Shown: positions 7,364 to 15,972, counted from the first letter of the stretch. The stretch is DNA of 64,000 nucleotides from CALAED01 sp036555725 (GCA_036555725.1 DATBKU010000062.1:1-64000), one strand, 5' to 3'. The notes: generated from the sequence alone by a model not told the origin. Numbers and translations: made by a program.

Positions 7364-8551
7364 ATGGACCTTGAGTTCAGCCCCTACGACGACCGTGTCC
7401 AGGTCGATCCATATCCGATCTACGCGCGGCTGCGGAACGACGCGCCGGTATTTCACAACGCCGACGACGACTTTTGGGCGCTGTCGCGTCACGCCGATGT
7501 ATTCAGCGCGTTCCGAGATCCTGGCCGGTACTCCAATCGCAACGGGACCCTCCTGGAAAAGCGGAATTGGGGACCGGACGCGTCCCGATACCTGTCCTTC
7601 CTGGCCATGGACCCGCCACGACACTCCGTCCTGCGCGCAATGGCCGCCACAGGCTTCACGCCGGCCCGCGTTGCCGCCCTGGAACCGCGGATCCGCGACA
7701 TCGCCAGCCGGCATCTGGACGCGATAATGCAACGCGACGACTTCGACTTCATGACGGACTTCGCGGTGCTGCTACCACGCGACGTTATCTGTGAGTTGAT
7801 CGGCGTTCCCGAAGACGACCGCACTGAGATCCGCCACTTGATCGACCTGACCGTTCACCGCGAGGAAGGCAGCCGCGACATCCCGCAGGAGACGGTCGAG
7901 GGCGTGCTGAAACTGGTCGCCTACTACAGCGACCTCATCGACGACCGCCGACGCCGCCGCCAAGACGACTTCATCTCGGCCCTCCTCGACGCTGTCGCCA
8001 CAGCCGAGAGCGACAACCGCGTCACCAACGACGAGCTGATCAGCATGGTGTTCCTGCTCACCGGCGCCGGCAACGAGACCACCACACACCTGCTCGGGAA
8101 CGCCTGGCACGCCGCCTGGCGACACCCCGACCAGAAAGCGGTCGCGTTCGGCGGGCGTATCTCCGAATGGGCCGAGGAGACGCTGCGTTATGACCCACCC
8201 GCGCAGTCCGTGGTACGGACCGCCACCACCGATCTCCACCTGCACGGCCAGACGATTCCTGCCGACGAACGAGTCTTGCTCATCATTGGGGCGGCCCACC
8301 ATGACCCCGACGCCTTCCACCAACCTGACCAGTTCCGACTGGACCGGGACACCAGTCGAACCCTCGCCTTCGGGTATGGGGCTCATTTCTGCCTGGGCGC
8401 CCCACTGGCCCGGCTGGAAGCACGCATCGCGCTCAGCCTGCTTGCAAGTTTGATCAGCGACTACGACATCGACCCCGGCAACACCGAACGTGTGCGCTCG
8501 GCACACGTACGCGGGTTCTTGTCCATGCCCACAAGCGTCCGTCCCCGCTAG
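7364..8551 (+). CDS. Cytochrome P450
   Basis: A 395-residue bacterial class I P450. The I-helix oxygen-binding motif GAGNETTT is near residue 235, the ExxR motif (EETLRY) near 270, and the heme ligand is a cysteine in FGYGAHFCLGAPLA near 343. The start is ATG 7364 with AAGAGGTGG upstream; the longer frame from 7265 only overlaps the previous gene. No ferredoxin or reductase gene is adjacent, so it would borrow electrons from elsewhere. Its 29-nt spacing from the SARP-methyltransferase gene suggests one transcript. A tailoring oxidation in a small secondary-metabolite pathway is likely, but the substrate is unknown. Confidence 0.9.
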   Translation: MDLEFSPYDDRVQVDPYPIYARLRNDAPVFHNADDDFWALSRHADVFSAFRDPGRYSNRNGTLLEKRNWGPDASRYLSFLAMDPPRHSVLRAMAATGFTPARVAALEPRIRDIASRHLDAIMQRDDFDFMTDFAVLLPRDVICELIGVPEDDRTEIRHLIDLTVHREEGSRDIPQETVEGVLKLVAYYSDLIDDRRRRRQDDFISALLDAVATAESDNRVTNDELISMVFLLTGAGNETTTHLLGNAWHAAWRHPDQKAVAFGGRISEWAEETLRYDPPAQSVVRTATTDLHLHGQTIPADERVLLIIGAAHHDPDAFHQPDQFRLDRDTSRTLAFGYGAHFCLGAPLARLEARIALSLLASLISDYDIDPGNTERVRSAHVRGFLSMPTSVRPR

Positions 8552-8736
8552 TCCGGCGAGGCGTTCGAGTGGCGCCATCGGCTGGATGCGTGAACAGTAA
8601 TTGCGACAACGTCTGCTGCGACGAGGCGGCAATGGTGGTCAGACGGTGTACGGCGCCCTCTCATGCGGGTCTCGGAGACCAAAGGGATGGATGTCGCGGC
8701 CCCGGGCGGGCACCATGTCAACCCGGGGCGCGACAC

Positions 8737-9483
8737 TTAGTGCCGGGGGAGCAGCGCGGCCAGCCAGGAAGCAGCGCTTACCACATCGTCCCTGCCCAGC
8801 CCTGCCGCCTCTGCCTCCCCGGCTAGATCGTGATCAACGACGTCGGCCACGCCGTCTGAGGGCCGTACGACGCTGGCGCAGCGCACACGGTTGATCTTCA
8901 TCAGCGGCCACAGCCCTGCGACTATCAGAACCTCCTCGCGATCGCGCCTCACTCCAGGCCGGATGGGATCGATATCGGCATCCCCGCTGAGCCAGCTCAG
9001 GTACGCCTCCGCCACATGAATGGCGGCGGTGGCGTGGTGCTGCCGGATGAGGCCCTGCACCCGCCGGCCGTCGGTCAGTGTGACGATCGCAGGTTCGACG
9101 TGCTGACGCCAAAGACGGCGGTAGTCGGCGATCTGCCGCCGTTCCGGGCGCTTCAGCTGGCCCAGGTACTCTTCGACGACCCGGCCGAACGTGCGCCCGG
9201 CACGGCGGGCGCATGCGGCCGGGTCTAGATATGGCTGTGGTTCAGCCGGTTCAGGATCTGATTCGGTGGCCGCGCCGAGCTTCAGGCCGCGACAGCCCTT
9301 CGGGTATCCCTGCGGCCGCCGTTCTCCGGCGGCCTCGACCGAGGCCTTGAAGCGGCGGGCGATCTTCAGCTCGGCGCAGGTCTCACTGTCCCAGGCGCCG
9401 TCACGGGCGCCGCCGATGCGCCATCTGACGCGCGAGGCGGTGGACCTGCCGTCGCGGCTGGTTCTCTTCTCGATGCTGGCCAT
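8737..9483 (-). pseudogene. Tyrosine recombinase remnant lacking its catalytic domain
   Basis: The first 140 or so residues match the N-terminal part of an actinobacterial phage-type integrase. An arm-binding domain (MASIEKRTSRDGRSTA, then VRWRIGG) is followed by a core-binding helical domain (TFGRVVEEYLGQLKR, YRRLWRQHVEPAI). The catalytic R-H-R-Y domain is absent. The remaining 100 residues or so (HVAEAYLSWLSG, DADIDPIRPGVRRDREEV) belong to no family I recognise and may be a fragment of another gene fused by deletion. ATG 9481-9483 has AAGGG upstream. The gene sits 140 bp from the ssrA 3' end, the usual place for an integrase of an ssrA-targeted element. Confidence 0.6.
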
Positions 9484-9544
9484 GATCCGAATCCCTTCGG
9501 GATTGCGGGATGCATGACCGCTCCCACACGAGCTCCCCGAGCCC

Positions 9545-9578
9545 GTGTGCCCACGGTGTGCCCATTTGGGCACACCGT
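9545..9578. repeat. Palindrome and GTGTGCCC repeats between integrase and ssrA
   Basis: ACGGTGTGCCC (9553-9563) and its perfect complement GGGCACACCGT (9568-9578) form an inverted repeat with a 4-nt loop. A further direct copy of GTGTGCCC lies at 9545-9552. Short repeats of this kind next to an integrase gene are often arm-type binding sites. Because the palindrome is also just downstream of ssrA, a tmRNA terminator is the alternative, although no T-run follows. Confidence 0.45.
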
Positions 9579-9625
9579 ACAGCGCTGATCTTCCATTGTC
9601 CCAGGTCAGCGCCTAGGTAGAGCAG

Positions 9626-9996
9626 TGGAGGTGGCGGGAATCGAACCCGCGTCCTTCGGCACCGGGACAGGGCTTCTCCGGGCGCAGCCTGCTGTGCTTT
9701 TCTCAGCCCCGGCGATCACGCAGGCGAGTCGCCGACGGGCTCAGCCGCTGTTTGGTTTCCCTGCAGGTCCCGCGGCCGGGCCGGCAGGTGGAGTCTCCTT
9801 ACGATGCCAGACCCCGGGCCGGAGACATTCCCGGGCTGACAAGTTCGCTAGCTCGCCTTAAGCGGCGAGGGCGAACCGACTCTGCGTTTTGTTGGCAGAT
9901 ATTGGTTCGCGGTCGCAGGATTAACGAGGTTACAACCGCAGTCCTCGGCCCGCTTCCCCATGTCTCGACGTGACGAAGTCGAAGCCAGTCACCCCC
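9626..9996 (-). ncRNA. ssrA: Transfer-messenger RNA (tmRNA)
   Basis: The 5' end GGGGGTGACTGGCTTCGACT and the 3' T-arm GCGGGTTCGATTCCCGC followed by CACCTCC are both present. The two ends pair as an acceptor stem with one G-U pair. The tag reading frame ends in ALAA-stop. The encoded length is 371 nt, normal for actinobacteria. CCA is not encoded after the discriminator A, so it would be added enzymatically. tmRNA acts with SmpB (gene at 12390-12857) to rescue stalled ribosomes and tag their products for proteolysis. Its 3' end is the presumed integration site of the neighbouring island. Confidence 0.93.
9858..9896 (-). other. tmRNA tag-peptide reading frame
   Basis: The frame resumes at GCC (9894-9896) and encodes ANKTQSRFALAA before a TAA at 9858-9860. 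The ALAA end is the standard ClpXP-type degradation signal. It identifies the resume codon inside ssrA. Confidence 0.85.
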
Positions 9997-10037
9997 ATGT
10001 TGAGTTGTCAAGCCGGTCGCCGGAGCGTCCGCCCTCG

Positions 10038-10067
10038 ACCGTACAAGTTCAACGCCAAGGGTGCCAA
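10038..10067 (-). promoter_or_regulatory. Putative ssrA promoter
   Basis: On the minus strand TTGGCA (10067-10062) and TACGGT (10043-10038) are separated by 18 nt. Transcription would start near 10031, leaving a leader of about 35 nt for RNase P to remove from pre-tmRNA. The match to consensus is partial. Confidence 0.35.
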
Positions 10068-10106
10068 CACAATTCCACAGGGGCCCAGAAAACCGAGAAC
10101 CCCGGC

Positions 10107-10188
10107 GGGTGCGACTTGGCGCACCCACCGGGTGACCGGCAGGGTCGGGCCGGTCCGGACGGCAGAGCCTCCCCGAGACGAGGCTCTG
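10107..10188. terminator. Two stem-loops between the PBP-like gene and ssrA
   Basis: GGGTGCG-N6-CGCACCC (10107-10126) and CAGAGCCTC-N8-GAGGCTCTG (10163-10188) are perfect inverted repeats. They lie downstream of the leftward PBP-like gene and upstream of ssrA, in a 337-bp gap that holds no gene. They would suit termination of the PBP transcript. Neither has a T-run, as is common in actinomycetes. Confidence 0.45.
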
Positions 10189-10333
10189 GTCTCATCACGG
10201 CGACTGAGTCCGCAACCCCCCAAGCGGTATCTCAGTCACCCTTAAGGACGTACGGGAGCACACGGAAGGTTGCGCCCCAAAGGTAAAGAGCTCACAAAAC
10301 GATAACGGATCGCACGAGAGCGGTAACGGAGCG

Positions 10334-12379
10334 CTATCGGGCGGTGGCGTTGCTGGGCTTGGCGGGGCCGCTCATGAACAGCTTGGCGACGTAGGAGGCC
10401 GACACCTTGCCCTCTATGGCGAGGGCGAACGCGACGTCACCGCGGTAGCCGACGAACCACGACACGTACTTCTGCCGGCCATTGACGGGGTACTTCACCA
10501 TTGCGGCCACCCCGCGTACCGGCGTGCCCCGCATGGCCGCGCTGCGCGCCGAACCGTACCGTGCGGACTGCTGCATCAAGTTGTTCAGCGAGGTCACCGA
10601 GCCGCCGTCCAGCGGTTGCGGGGTGATCTGCTGGGTGGGCTCCGGGGAGTTGAGCAGCTGCGGCGGCCGCCAGGTGCCGGAGTCGACCGCGCCGGCGATC
10701 AGCGCCATCCCGAGCGGGCTCATCTGCACCTTGCCCTGCCCGATCATGGCGAGGGCCCGGTCGGTGTCGTTGACCGGCTCGGGGAAGCTTCCGGAGAAGG
10801 CCGGCAACGGAACCAGCCGCGTGCCTCCGCTCCCGTTCTCCTGCTCCGACTGTCCCCAGGCGCCGCCGATCCCGAACTGGTTCGCGCTGGCCATCAGGGA
10901 GGCGTTGTCGACCGAGTTGGCCAGCGAGGCGAACGCGGGCGCGCACGACAGCGCGAAGTTCATCTGGAAGGTCGACTTGGCACGCGCCGGACCCTGATTC
11001 TCGATCTTCGTGTCGCCCACCTTGGTGGACGGGTGGCACGGCAGCGGCTGGCCCAGCTGCTGGCCCTTCTGCAGCAACGGTTCGCTGGTCACGATCGCGA
11101 ACGCCATCCCCGGCGGATAGTGGCCGGTGAACGCGATGTTGTCGTGGGTGCCGTGGTTCGCGACGGCAAGAATCCGGCCGGTCGGCGCGTTGACGGCGAC
11201 CAGCGACGCGGGCACCTTCAGCTTTCTCAGCGCCTGCTCGGCGCTCAGCTGGTACCGCGGCTCAATGGTGGTACGGACCGGCTCGCCCATCGTGCCGCGC
11301 CATTCGGCCAGCGTTTCCGGAGGCCGTTGCCCCTGGGGGTCGGCCGTGACGACCCGTACGGCCGGAATGCCGGCCATGCGCCGCTGGTAGATCAGCTGCA
11401 GCCCGGAGATGCCGATGGTGTCACCCGGCTGGTACGGCGCGCCGACCTCCTGCAGCCGTCTGGCGTTCGCCGGGGCGAGCTCGCCGACGAGCTCCCTTGC
11501 CAACATGGGCGCGATCTGCAGCTTCACCGACTTGACCTGGAGGTCCGGGAGCTGCCGCAGCTGCGCGGTCAGGGCGGGATGCTCGGAGCGCTGCAGGGTC
11601 ATGAGCGGCAGGAAGTCGCCGGGCGGCGCCGACCCGACCCGGCCCTCGAGGCGTGCGGCATCGAGCTTGGTCAGCTTGGCCAGCTGGGCGAGTGTATGGT
11701 CGCGGTCCCGCAACTGACCGGGCACCACCCCGATGATGTCGGCGTCGACCGTGCGCAGCAGCGACTTCCCGCTGGCGTCCTGCACCGGCGCACGCGGCTG
11801 CGACTCGGTGATGACGGCCAGCCGGCTCCCGTCGCTCAGCTTGGGGTTGATGACCGACGGGTTCCACTCCACCTTCCACACGCCGCCGATGCGCTTCAGG
11901 TGCAGCTGGCCGCTGTAGTTCCAGGGCTCGCCGTTCTCGCCAAGGTCGACCTTGACCTCGAACGCGGCGGTCGCCTGATCGCCGTCCTTGTCGACCCGGC
12001 CGAGGCCGAGCCGCATCGAGGCGGCGTCCAGCTGGTCGGGTACCTGACTGAGCTCGGCCGCCACGGTCGCCGGGTCGCCAGTGGTCTTCTTGGCCGCCGC
12101 CTCGTAGTTCCCGACCTGCCAGGCGATCAGAAAGTCACGTACGGTCGGCTGCGCGGACGGCTCGGCGAAGCAGCCGGAGCTGAGCGTCACGACGAGTGCT
12201 CCCCCGGCCACCGCCGCACCTGTACGGCGCAGCCGCTCCCGTCCGACGCCCGTCCGGCGCAGCCGCTCGCGCCCGACCCCCGTACGGCGTGGTCGCACCC
12301 GTCCGACGCCCGTACGGCGCGGCCTCTTTGATGTGGTACCGGGCTCGCCCGACCGCCCGGCCCTAGCGCCTGTAGACAT
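10334..12379 (-). CDS. PBP-like lipoprotein with all three transpeptidase motifs lost
   Basis: A 681-residue protein. It has an arginine-rich N-terminus of tandem decapeptides (RRTGVGRER type, residues 18-54) and a lipobox-like LSSGC near residue 70. An NTF2-like MecA_N domain follows (residues 75-190), then a dimerisation domain and a transpeptidase domain (about 365-675). The penicillin-binding fold is clear, but the active site is gone. The SxxK site reads YPPGMAFAIVTS (M425, A428 in place of Ser and Lys). The SxN site reads SCAP (S478, A480). The KTG site is replaced by VRGVAAMV near 620. It cannot be a working DD-transpeptidase; a scaffold or regulator of wall synthesis is more likely. 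The start lies 10 nt after smpB. Confidence 0.8.
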   Translation of the reverse strand: MSTGARAGRSGEPGTTSKRPRRTGVGRVRPRRTGVGRERLRRTGVGRERLRRTGAAVAGGALVVTLSSGCFAEPSAQPTVRDFLIAWQVGNYEAAAKKTTGDPATVAAELSQVPDQLDAASMRLGLGRVDKDGDQATAAFEVKVDLGENGEPWNYSGQLHLKRIGGVWKVEWNPSVINPKLSDGSRLAVITESQPRAPVQDASGKSLLRTVDADIIGVVPGQLRDRDHTLAQLAKLTKLDAARLEGRVGSAPPGDFLPLMTLQRSEHPALTAQLRQLPDLQVKSVKLQIAPMLARELVGELAPANARRLQEVGAPYQPGDTIGISGLQLIYQRRMAGIPAVRVVTADPQGQRPPETLAEWRGTMGEPVRTTIEPRYQLSAEQALRKLKVPASLVAVNAPTGRILAVANHGTHDNIAFTGHYPPGMAFAIVTSEPLLQKGQQLGQPLPCHPSTKVGDTKIENQGPARAKSTFQMNFALSCAPAFASLANSVDNASLMASANQFGIGGAWGQSEQENGSGGTRLVPLPAFSGSFPEPVNDTDRALAMIGQGKVQMSPLGMALIAGAVDSGTWRPPQLLNSPEPTQQITPQPLDGGSVTSLNNLMQQSARYGSARSAAMRGTPVRGVAAMVKYPVNGRQKYVSWFVGYRGDVAFALAIEGKVSASYVAKLFMSGPAKPSNATAR
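12217..12325 (-). repeat. 30-bp tandem repeats in the 5' end of the PBP-like gene
   Basis: Units of 30 bp begin at 12241, 12271 and 12301, with a partial fourth unit at 12217-12240. Each encodes a basic decapeptide of the type RRTGVGRER-L/P. The period is a multiple of three, so copy-number change would alter only the cytoplasmic tail length. Confidence 0.8.
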
Positions 12380-12389
12380 CGGCCATCCC

Positions 12390-12857
12390 TCAGCGCGTCC
12401 GATGCCGGACCGCGCGCTCCATTTCCCGCTTGGCTTCGCGCTTCGCGATGGCCTGACGCTTGTCGTAGGCCCTCTTGCCCCTGGCCAGCGCGATCTCGAC
12501 CTTCGCCTTGCCGTCCTTGAAATACAGGGCCAGCGGTACGAGCGTAAATCCCGGCTCCGCCGACTTGTCCATGATCCGGGCGATCTCGCGCTTGTGCAGC
12601 AACAGCTTGCGCGAGCGCCGCGGCGCGTGGTTGGTCCACGTCCCTTGGACGTACTCGGGGATGTGCACGCCCTCGAGCCAGACCTCGCCGTCCTTGACCA
12701 GTGCGTAGCCGTCCGTGAGCGAGGCGCGGCCGGCCCGCAGCGCCTTGACCTCGGTGCCCGTCAGCACCATGCCCGCCTCCCACGTGTCTTCGATGTGGTA
12801 GTCGTAGCGGGCACGTTTGTTCTGGGCAACGAACTTCCGTCCTTGCTCACGTGGCAC
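12390..12857 (-). CDS. smpB: SsrA-binding protein SmpB
   Basis: A 155-residue protein with the SmpB signature throughout: GRKFVAQNKRARYDYHIED, then AGMVLTGTEVKALRAGR, NHAPRRSRKLLLHKREI and a basic C-terminal tail. SmpB binds tmRNA and places it in the empty A site of stalled ribosomes. I chose GTG 12855-12857, which starts right at the conserved core; the frame upstream is the overlapping protease gene in another frame. It follows the S41 protease stop by 4 nt, and its RNA partner ssrA is 2.4 kb downstream on the same strand. Confidence 0.95.
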   Translation of the reverse strand: MPREQGRKFVAQNKRARYDYHIEDTWEAGMVLTGTEVKALRAGRASLTDGYALVKDGEVWLEGVHIPEYVQGTWTNHAPRRSRKLLLHKREIARIMDKSAEPGFTLVPLALYFKDGKAKVEIALARGKRAYDKRQAIAKREAKREMERAVRHRTR

Positions 12858-12861
12858 TTGA

Positions 12862-14091
12862 TCAGCCTCGGTCCTTGTCTTGCCAGCTCTTCGAAGAGTT
12901 TCCGGCCTTCGCCCCCCGCGGCCGGCCCGCGTCCGCCGGCAGCGTGGCGACCAGCCCGCGCAGTACGGTGAGCGCGCGCTGCTCGGCCTCCTTGGCCGGC
13001 CGATCCGCGGAGACCACCACATCGGGGTCGATGCCGACCCCATCGAGGCTACGGCCACTCGGCGTGCGATAGCGACCCACGGTCAGCTCGATCGCCGAGC
13101 CGTCGGACAGCCGTACCGGCTCCTGTATCGACCCCTTCCCGAACGTACGCGACCCGACGATCACCGCCCGATCGCGATCTCGCAGTGACCCCGCCACCAC
13201 TTCGGCGGCGCTGGCGCTGCCCGCGTCGACGAGCACGACGAGCGGGGTCGTGGTGTCGCCGCCAGTGGCCGCGGTCAGCCGTTGCGCCGCCGCGCCGCGC
13301 CGTTCGTACGTCACGACCGGCCCGCCGGACAGGAAGGCCGAGGCTGTCTCGACCGCCTCGTCGAGCAGGCCACCCGGGTTGCCGCGCAGGTCGAGGAGGA
13401 CGCCGTCGCCGTGCTCCTCCGGCGCGCGCGACATGGTCTCGCGGACCTCCCGCCCCACGCCCCGGGTGAACGCGGTGAGCCGGATCAGCTCGACATGCGG
13501 GGCGGGCCGCTCCACGGTGACGTCGTCGGCCTGTACGTCCGAGCGGACCAGCCGGAAATGCAGCTGCGCCGCGCCGCGCCGTACCACCAGTTCGACGCCG
13601 GTGGCCGGCTGCCCGCGCAGCGCCGTCGCGATCTTGGAAACCGGCCAGCCCATGACCGGCTCGCCGCCGACGGCGGTGAGGATGTCGCCGCTGCGCACCC
13701 CGGCCCGCTCGGCCGGCGAGTCGGGCTGAACGCTCGCGACCCGTACGGTGGACTCTCCGTCGGCCGTGCCGAGCCACAGCCCGACCCCGCTGTAGTGCCC
13801 GCTGAGCCGGCCCTGCACGTCGTCGTACTCCCGGGCGCTGTAATACCGGGCCCAGCGGTCGTTCAGCCGGTGCAGCATGCCGTTGATGGCCGCCCGGTTG
13901 AGTTCGCCGCGCGACACGGGCTCGGCGGCGTCGGTGGCGAGCCGGCCGGCCGCCTCGTCGAGCACGGTACGCGAGGGTGACTGGACGCGCTTCCCCGGCG
14001 TCGCACCTGTCATGACACCCGCCCCGTACGCGCAGATCAACGCGGCGGCGAAGGCCGATCCGCGCAGGGCACGGCCGGTGCGGCTGCTCAT
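12862..14091 (-). CDS. S41-family carboxy-terminal processing protease with PDZ domain
   Basis: A 409-residue secreted or membrane-anchored protease. An N-terminal hydrophobic segment (residues 12-28) is followed by a PDZ domain (about 95-180, GVGLWLG, then RAGVRSGDILTAVGG). The peptidase domain carries the catalytic serine in DAGSASAAEVVAG and the lysine in GSRTFGKGSIQ. CtpA-type enzymes trim C-termini of exported proteins and often act at the cell wall. It sits between ftsX and smpB, and the same gene order is seen in other actinobacteria. A short C-terminal basic extension is not part of the domain. Confidence 0.88.
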   Translation of the reverse strand: MSSRTGRALRGSAFAAALICAYGAGVMTGATPGKRVQSPSRTVLDEAAGRLATDAAEPVSRGELNRAAINGMLHRLNDRWARYYSAREYDDVQGRLSGHYSGVGLWLGTADGESTVRVASVQPDSPAERAGVRSGDILTAVGGEPVMGWPVSKIATALRGQPATGVELVVRRGAAQLHFRLVRSDVQADDVTVERPAPHVELIRLTAFTRGVGREVRETMSRAPEEHGDGVLLDLRGNPGGLLDEAVETASAFLSGGPVVTYERRGAAAQRLTAATGGDTTTPLVVLVDAGSASAAEVVAGSLRDRDRAVIVGSRTFGKGSIQEPVRLSDGSAIELTVGRYRTPSGRSLDGVGIDPDVVVSADRPAKEAEQRALTVLRGLVATLPADAGRPRGAKAGNSSKSWQDKDRG

Positions 14092-14137
14092 GCTCGCAGT
14101 GTACGAGTCCGGCGCGGGCGACCCCCGGCGAAAGCCG

Positions 14138-15043
14138 TCAGATTCTCAGGTAGCGGCGGAGGGTGAGGAAGGACGAGACGGCGCAGAGCAGCACGCCGAC
14201 GCTGATCGAGAAGATGATGACCCCGACGACCGAGCTCCAGCTGAGCTGGCTGGCGAACTGCAGCGACCCCTGCAGCCGGTCGATCAGGAACATCTTGGCG
14301 CCGACCAGCAGGACGGCCGAGAACAGCCCGCCGACGAGACCGGCGATCGCGCCCTCGAGAATGAACGGCATCTGGATGTAAATGTTGGAGGCGCCGACCA
14401 GCCGCATGATGCCGGTCTCCCGCCGCCGGTTGAACGCGGACAGCCGGATCGTGTTGGCGACCAGCAGCACCGCGGCGAACACCTGGATGAGCGCGATGAG
14501 CAGGGCGGCCCACTGCAGGCCGTTGAGGATGCGGAAGAACTTCTTCAAGATCTCCTGCTCGTTGATGACCTGGTCGACGCCGGGGCGGCCGTTGACCGCG
14601 TTCGCGACCACCTTGTACTCCTGCGGGTTCTTCAGCCGGACGCGGAGGGAATCGGGAATGTCACCCTCCTTGGTGCTCTGCACGAAACCGGGGGTGCTGG
14701 AGAAGCGCTCCTTGAAACGGGTGTACGCCTGCTCCTTGCTTTCGTACTCCACCTTGCTGACCTGCGGCATCGCCTGCAGGTCGCGCTGCAGCTGGTCGCG
14801 CTCGGCATCGGTTCGGTCAGCCTTGTTGCAGCTCGGGTTGGTGCTGGTCTTGCTGCATAGGTAGATCGAGACCTCGACCCGGTCGTACCAGTAGCTCTTG
14901 GAGCTGTCGACCTGCGCCTTGATCAGCAGACCGGTGCCGAACAGCGCCATCGCGATCGCGACGGTGACGACGAGTGCGATCGTCATCGTGAGGTTCCGGC
15001 GGAGCCCGATCCATATCTCCTGAAATACAAACTGTGCCCGCAT
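14138..15043 (-). CDS. ftsX: Cell-division permease-like protein FtsX
   Basis: A 301-residue membrane protein. It has one N-terminal TM segment (about residues 19-43, MTIALVVTVAIAMALFGTGL), an extracellular loop of about 120 residues with a C-x(n)-C pair (YLCSKTSTNPSC), and three C-terminal TM segments. This is the type V ABC permease fold of FtsX. With FtsE it controls peptidoglycan hydrolases such as RipC at the septum or tip. It follows ftsE on the same strand, separated by 69 nt. Confidence 0.93.
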   Translation of the reverse strand: MRAQFVFQEIWIGLRRNLTMTIALVVTVAIAMALFGTGLLIKAQVDSSKSYWYDRVEVSIYLCSKTSTNPSCNKADRTDAERDQLQRDLQAMPQVSKVEYESKEQAYTRFKERFSSTPGFVQSTKEGDIPDSLRVRLKNPQEYKVVANAVNGRPGVDQVINEQEILKKFFRILNGLQWAALLIALIQVFAAVLLVANTIRLSAFNRRRETGIMRLVGASNIYIQMPFILEGAIAGLVGGLFSAVLLVGAKMFLIDRLQGSLQFASQLSWSSVVGVIIFSISVGVLLCAVSSFLTLRRYLRI

Positions 15044-15112
15044 GTCTCGCTAGTCCCTCGTAGTCGGTGGCGGCCAAGGGTCGGTACGGCCGTGCAGCCG
15101 GTCGGGTTCAGG

Positions 15113-15802
15113 TCAGTAGGCCTGTCCGTAGACCCCGCGCGACTGGTCTCGGACGACGCGACCGTCCTCGAGTTCGACGACTCGCTTGCGGAACGCGTCG
15201 ACTATGGCCGCGTCGTGGGTCGCCATGACGACGGTGGTTCCGGTGCGATTAATACGGTCGAGCACTTTCATGATGCCGATGGAGGTCGCCGGGTCGATGT
15301 TTCCCGTCGGCTCGTCGGCCAGCAGGATCATGGGGCGATTGACGAACGCCCGGGCGATCGCCACGCGCTGCTGCTCGCCGCCGGACAACTCGTCCGGCAT
15401 GCGGTGCTGCTTGCCCTCGAGCCCGACCAGGTCGACGACCTCGGGCACCACCCTGCTGATGAATCGCCGTGGCTTGCCGATGACCTCGAGCGCGAATGCC
15501 ACGTTCTCGAAGACGTTCTTGTTCGGCAGCAGCCGGAAGTCCTGGAACACGCAGCCAATGCGACGACGCAGGTGGGGAACCTTCCAGTTCGACAACCGGC
15601 TCAGATCCTTCCCGGCCACGTGGATGTGACCTTGGCTCGGGCGCTCCTCCTTGAGGATGAGGCGCAGGAAGGTCGACTTGCCGGACCCGGACGGCCCGAC
15701 GAGGAACACAAACTCGCCCTTTTCCACGGCGACGTTCACGTGCTGAAGAGCGGGCCGGTTCTGGTGGGCGTAGATCTTGGTTACGTTGTCGAAGTGGATC
15801 AC
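15113..15802 (-). CDS. ftsE: Cell-division ATP-binding protein FtsE
   Basis: A 229-residue ABC ATPase. It has Walker A GPSGSGKST (about residues 36-44), signature LSGGEQQRVAIARA (about 140-153), Walker B ILLADEPTGNID and switch histidine ATHD. The GTG start at 15800-15802 begins the conserved MIHFDNVTKIY. It energises FtsX, encoded next on the same strand. Confidence 0.95.
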   Translation of the reverse strand: MIHFDNVTKIYAHQNRPALQHVNVAVEKGEFVFLVGPSGSGKSTFLRLILKEERPSQGHIHVAGKDLSRLSNWKVPHLRRRIGCVFQDFRLLPNKNVFENVAFALEVIGKPRRFISRVVPEVVDLVGLEGKQHRMPDELSGGEQQRVAIARAFVNRPMILLADEPTGNIDPATSIGIMKVLDRINRTGTTVVMATHDAAIVDAFRKRVVELEDGRVVRDQSRGVYGQAY

Positions 15803-15972
15803 AGCTGCATCACGGCGTGCCAGTCTAGGGGCTGGTGAACGGTGGCGCCGGTAATTACGACAAATACCACCGCGAGCGTTCCGGTTTGGCGGACCAGTTG
15901 GCCTTGGAGCAGTCTAGGGGGGACACTGGCATGGATCGTCCAACTTGGACAGATGGGCCTAGGAGGAACCGC

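Noticed and set aside
10616..12331. Rightward open frame of 571 codons opposite the PBP-like gene
   Set aside because: Low-complexity antisense translation of a gene whose leftward frame shows clear PBP domains.
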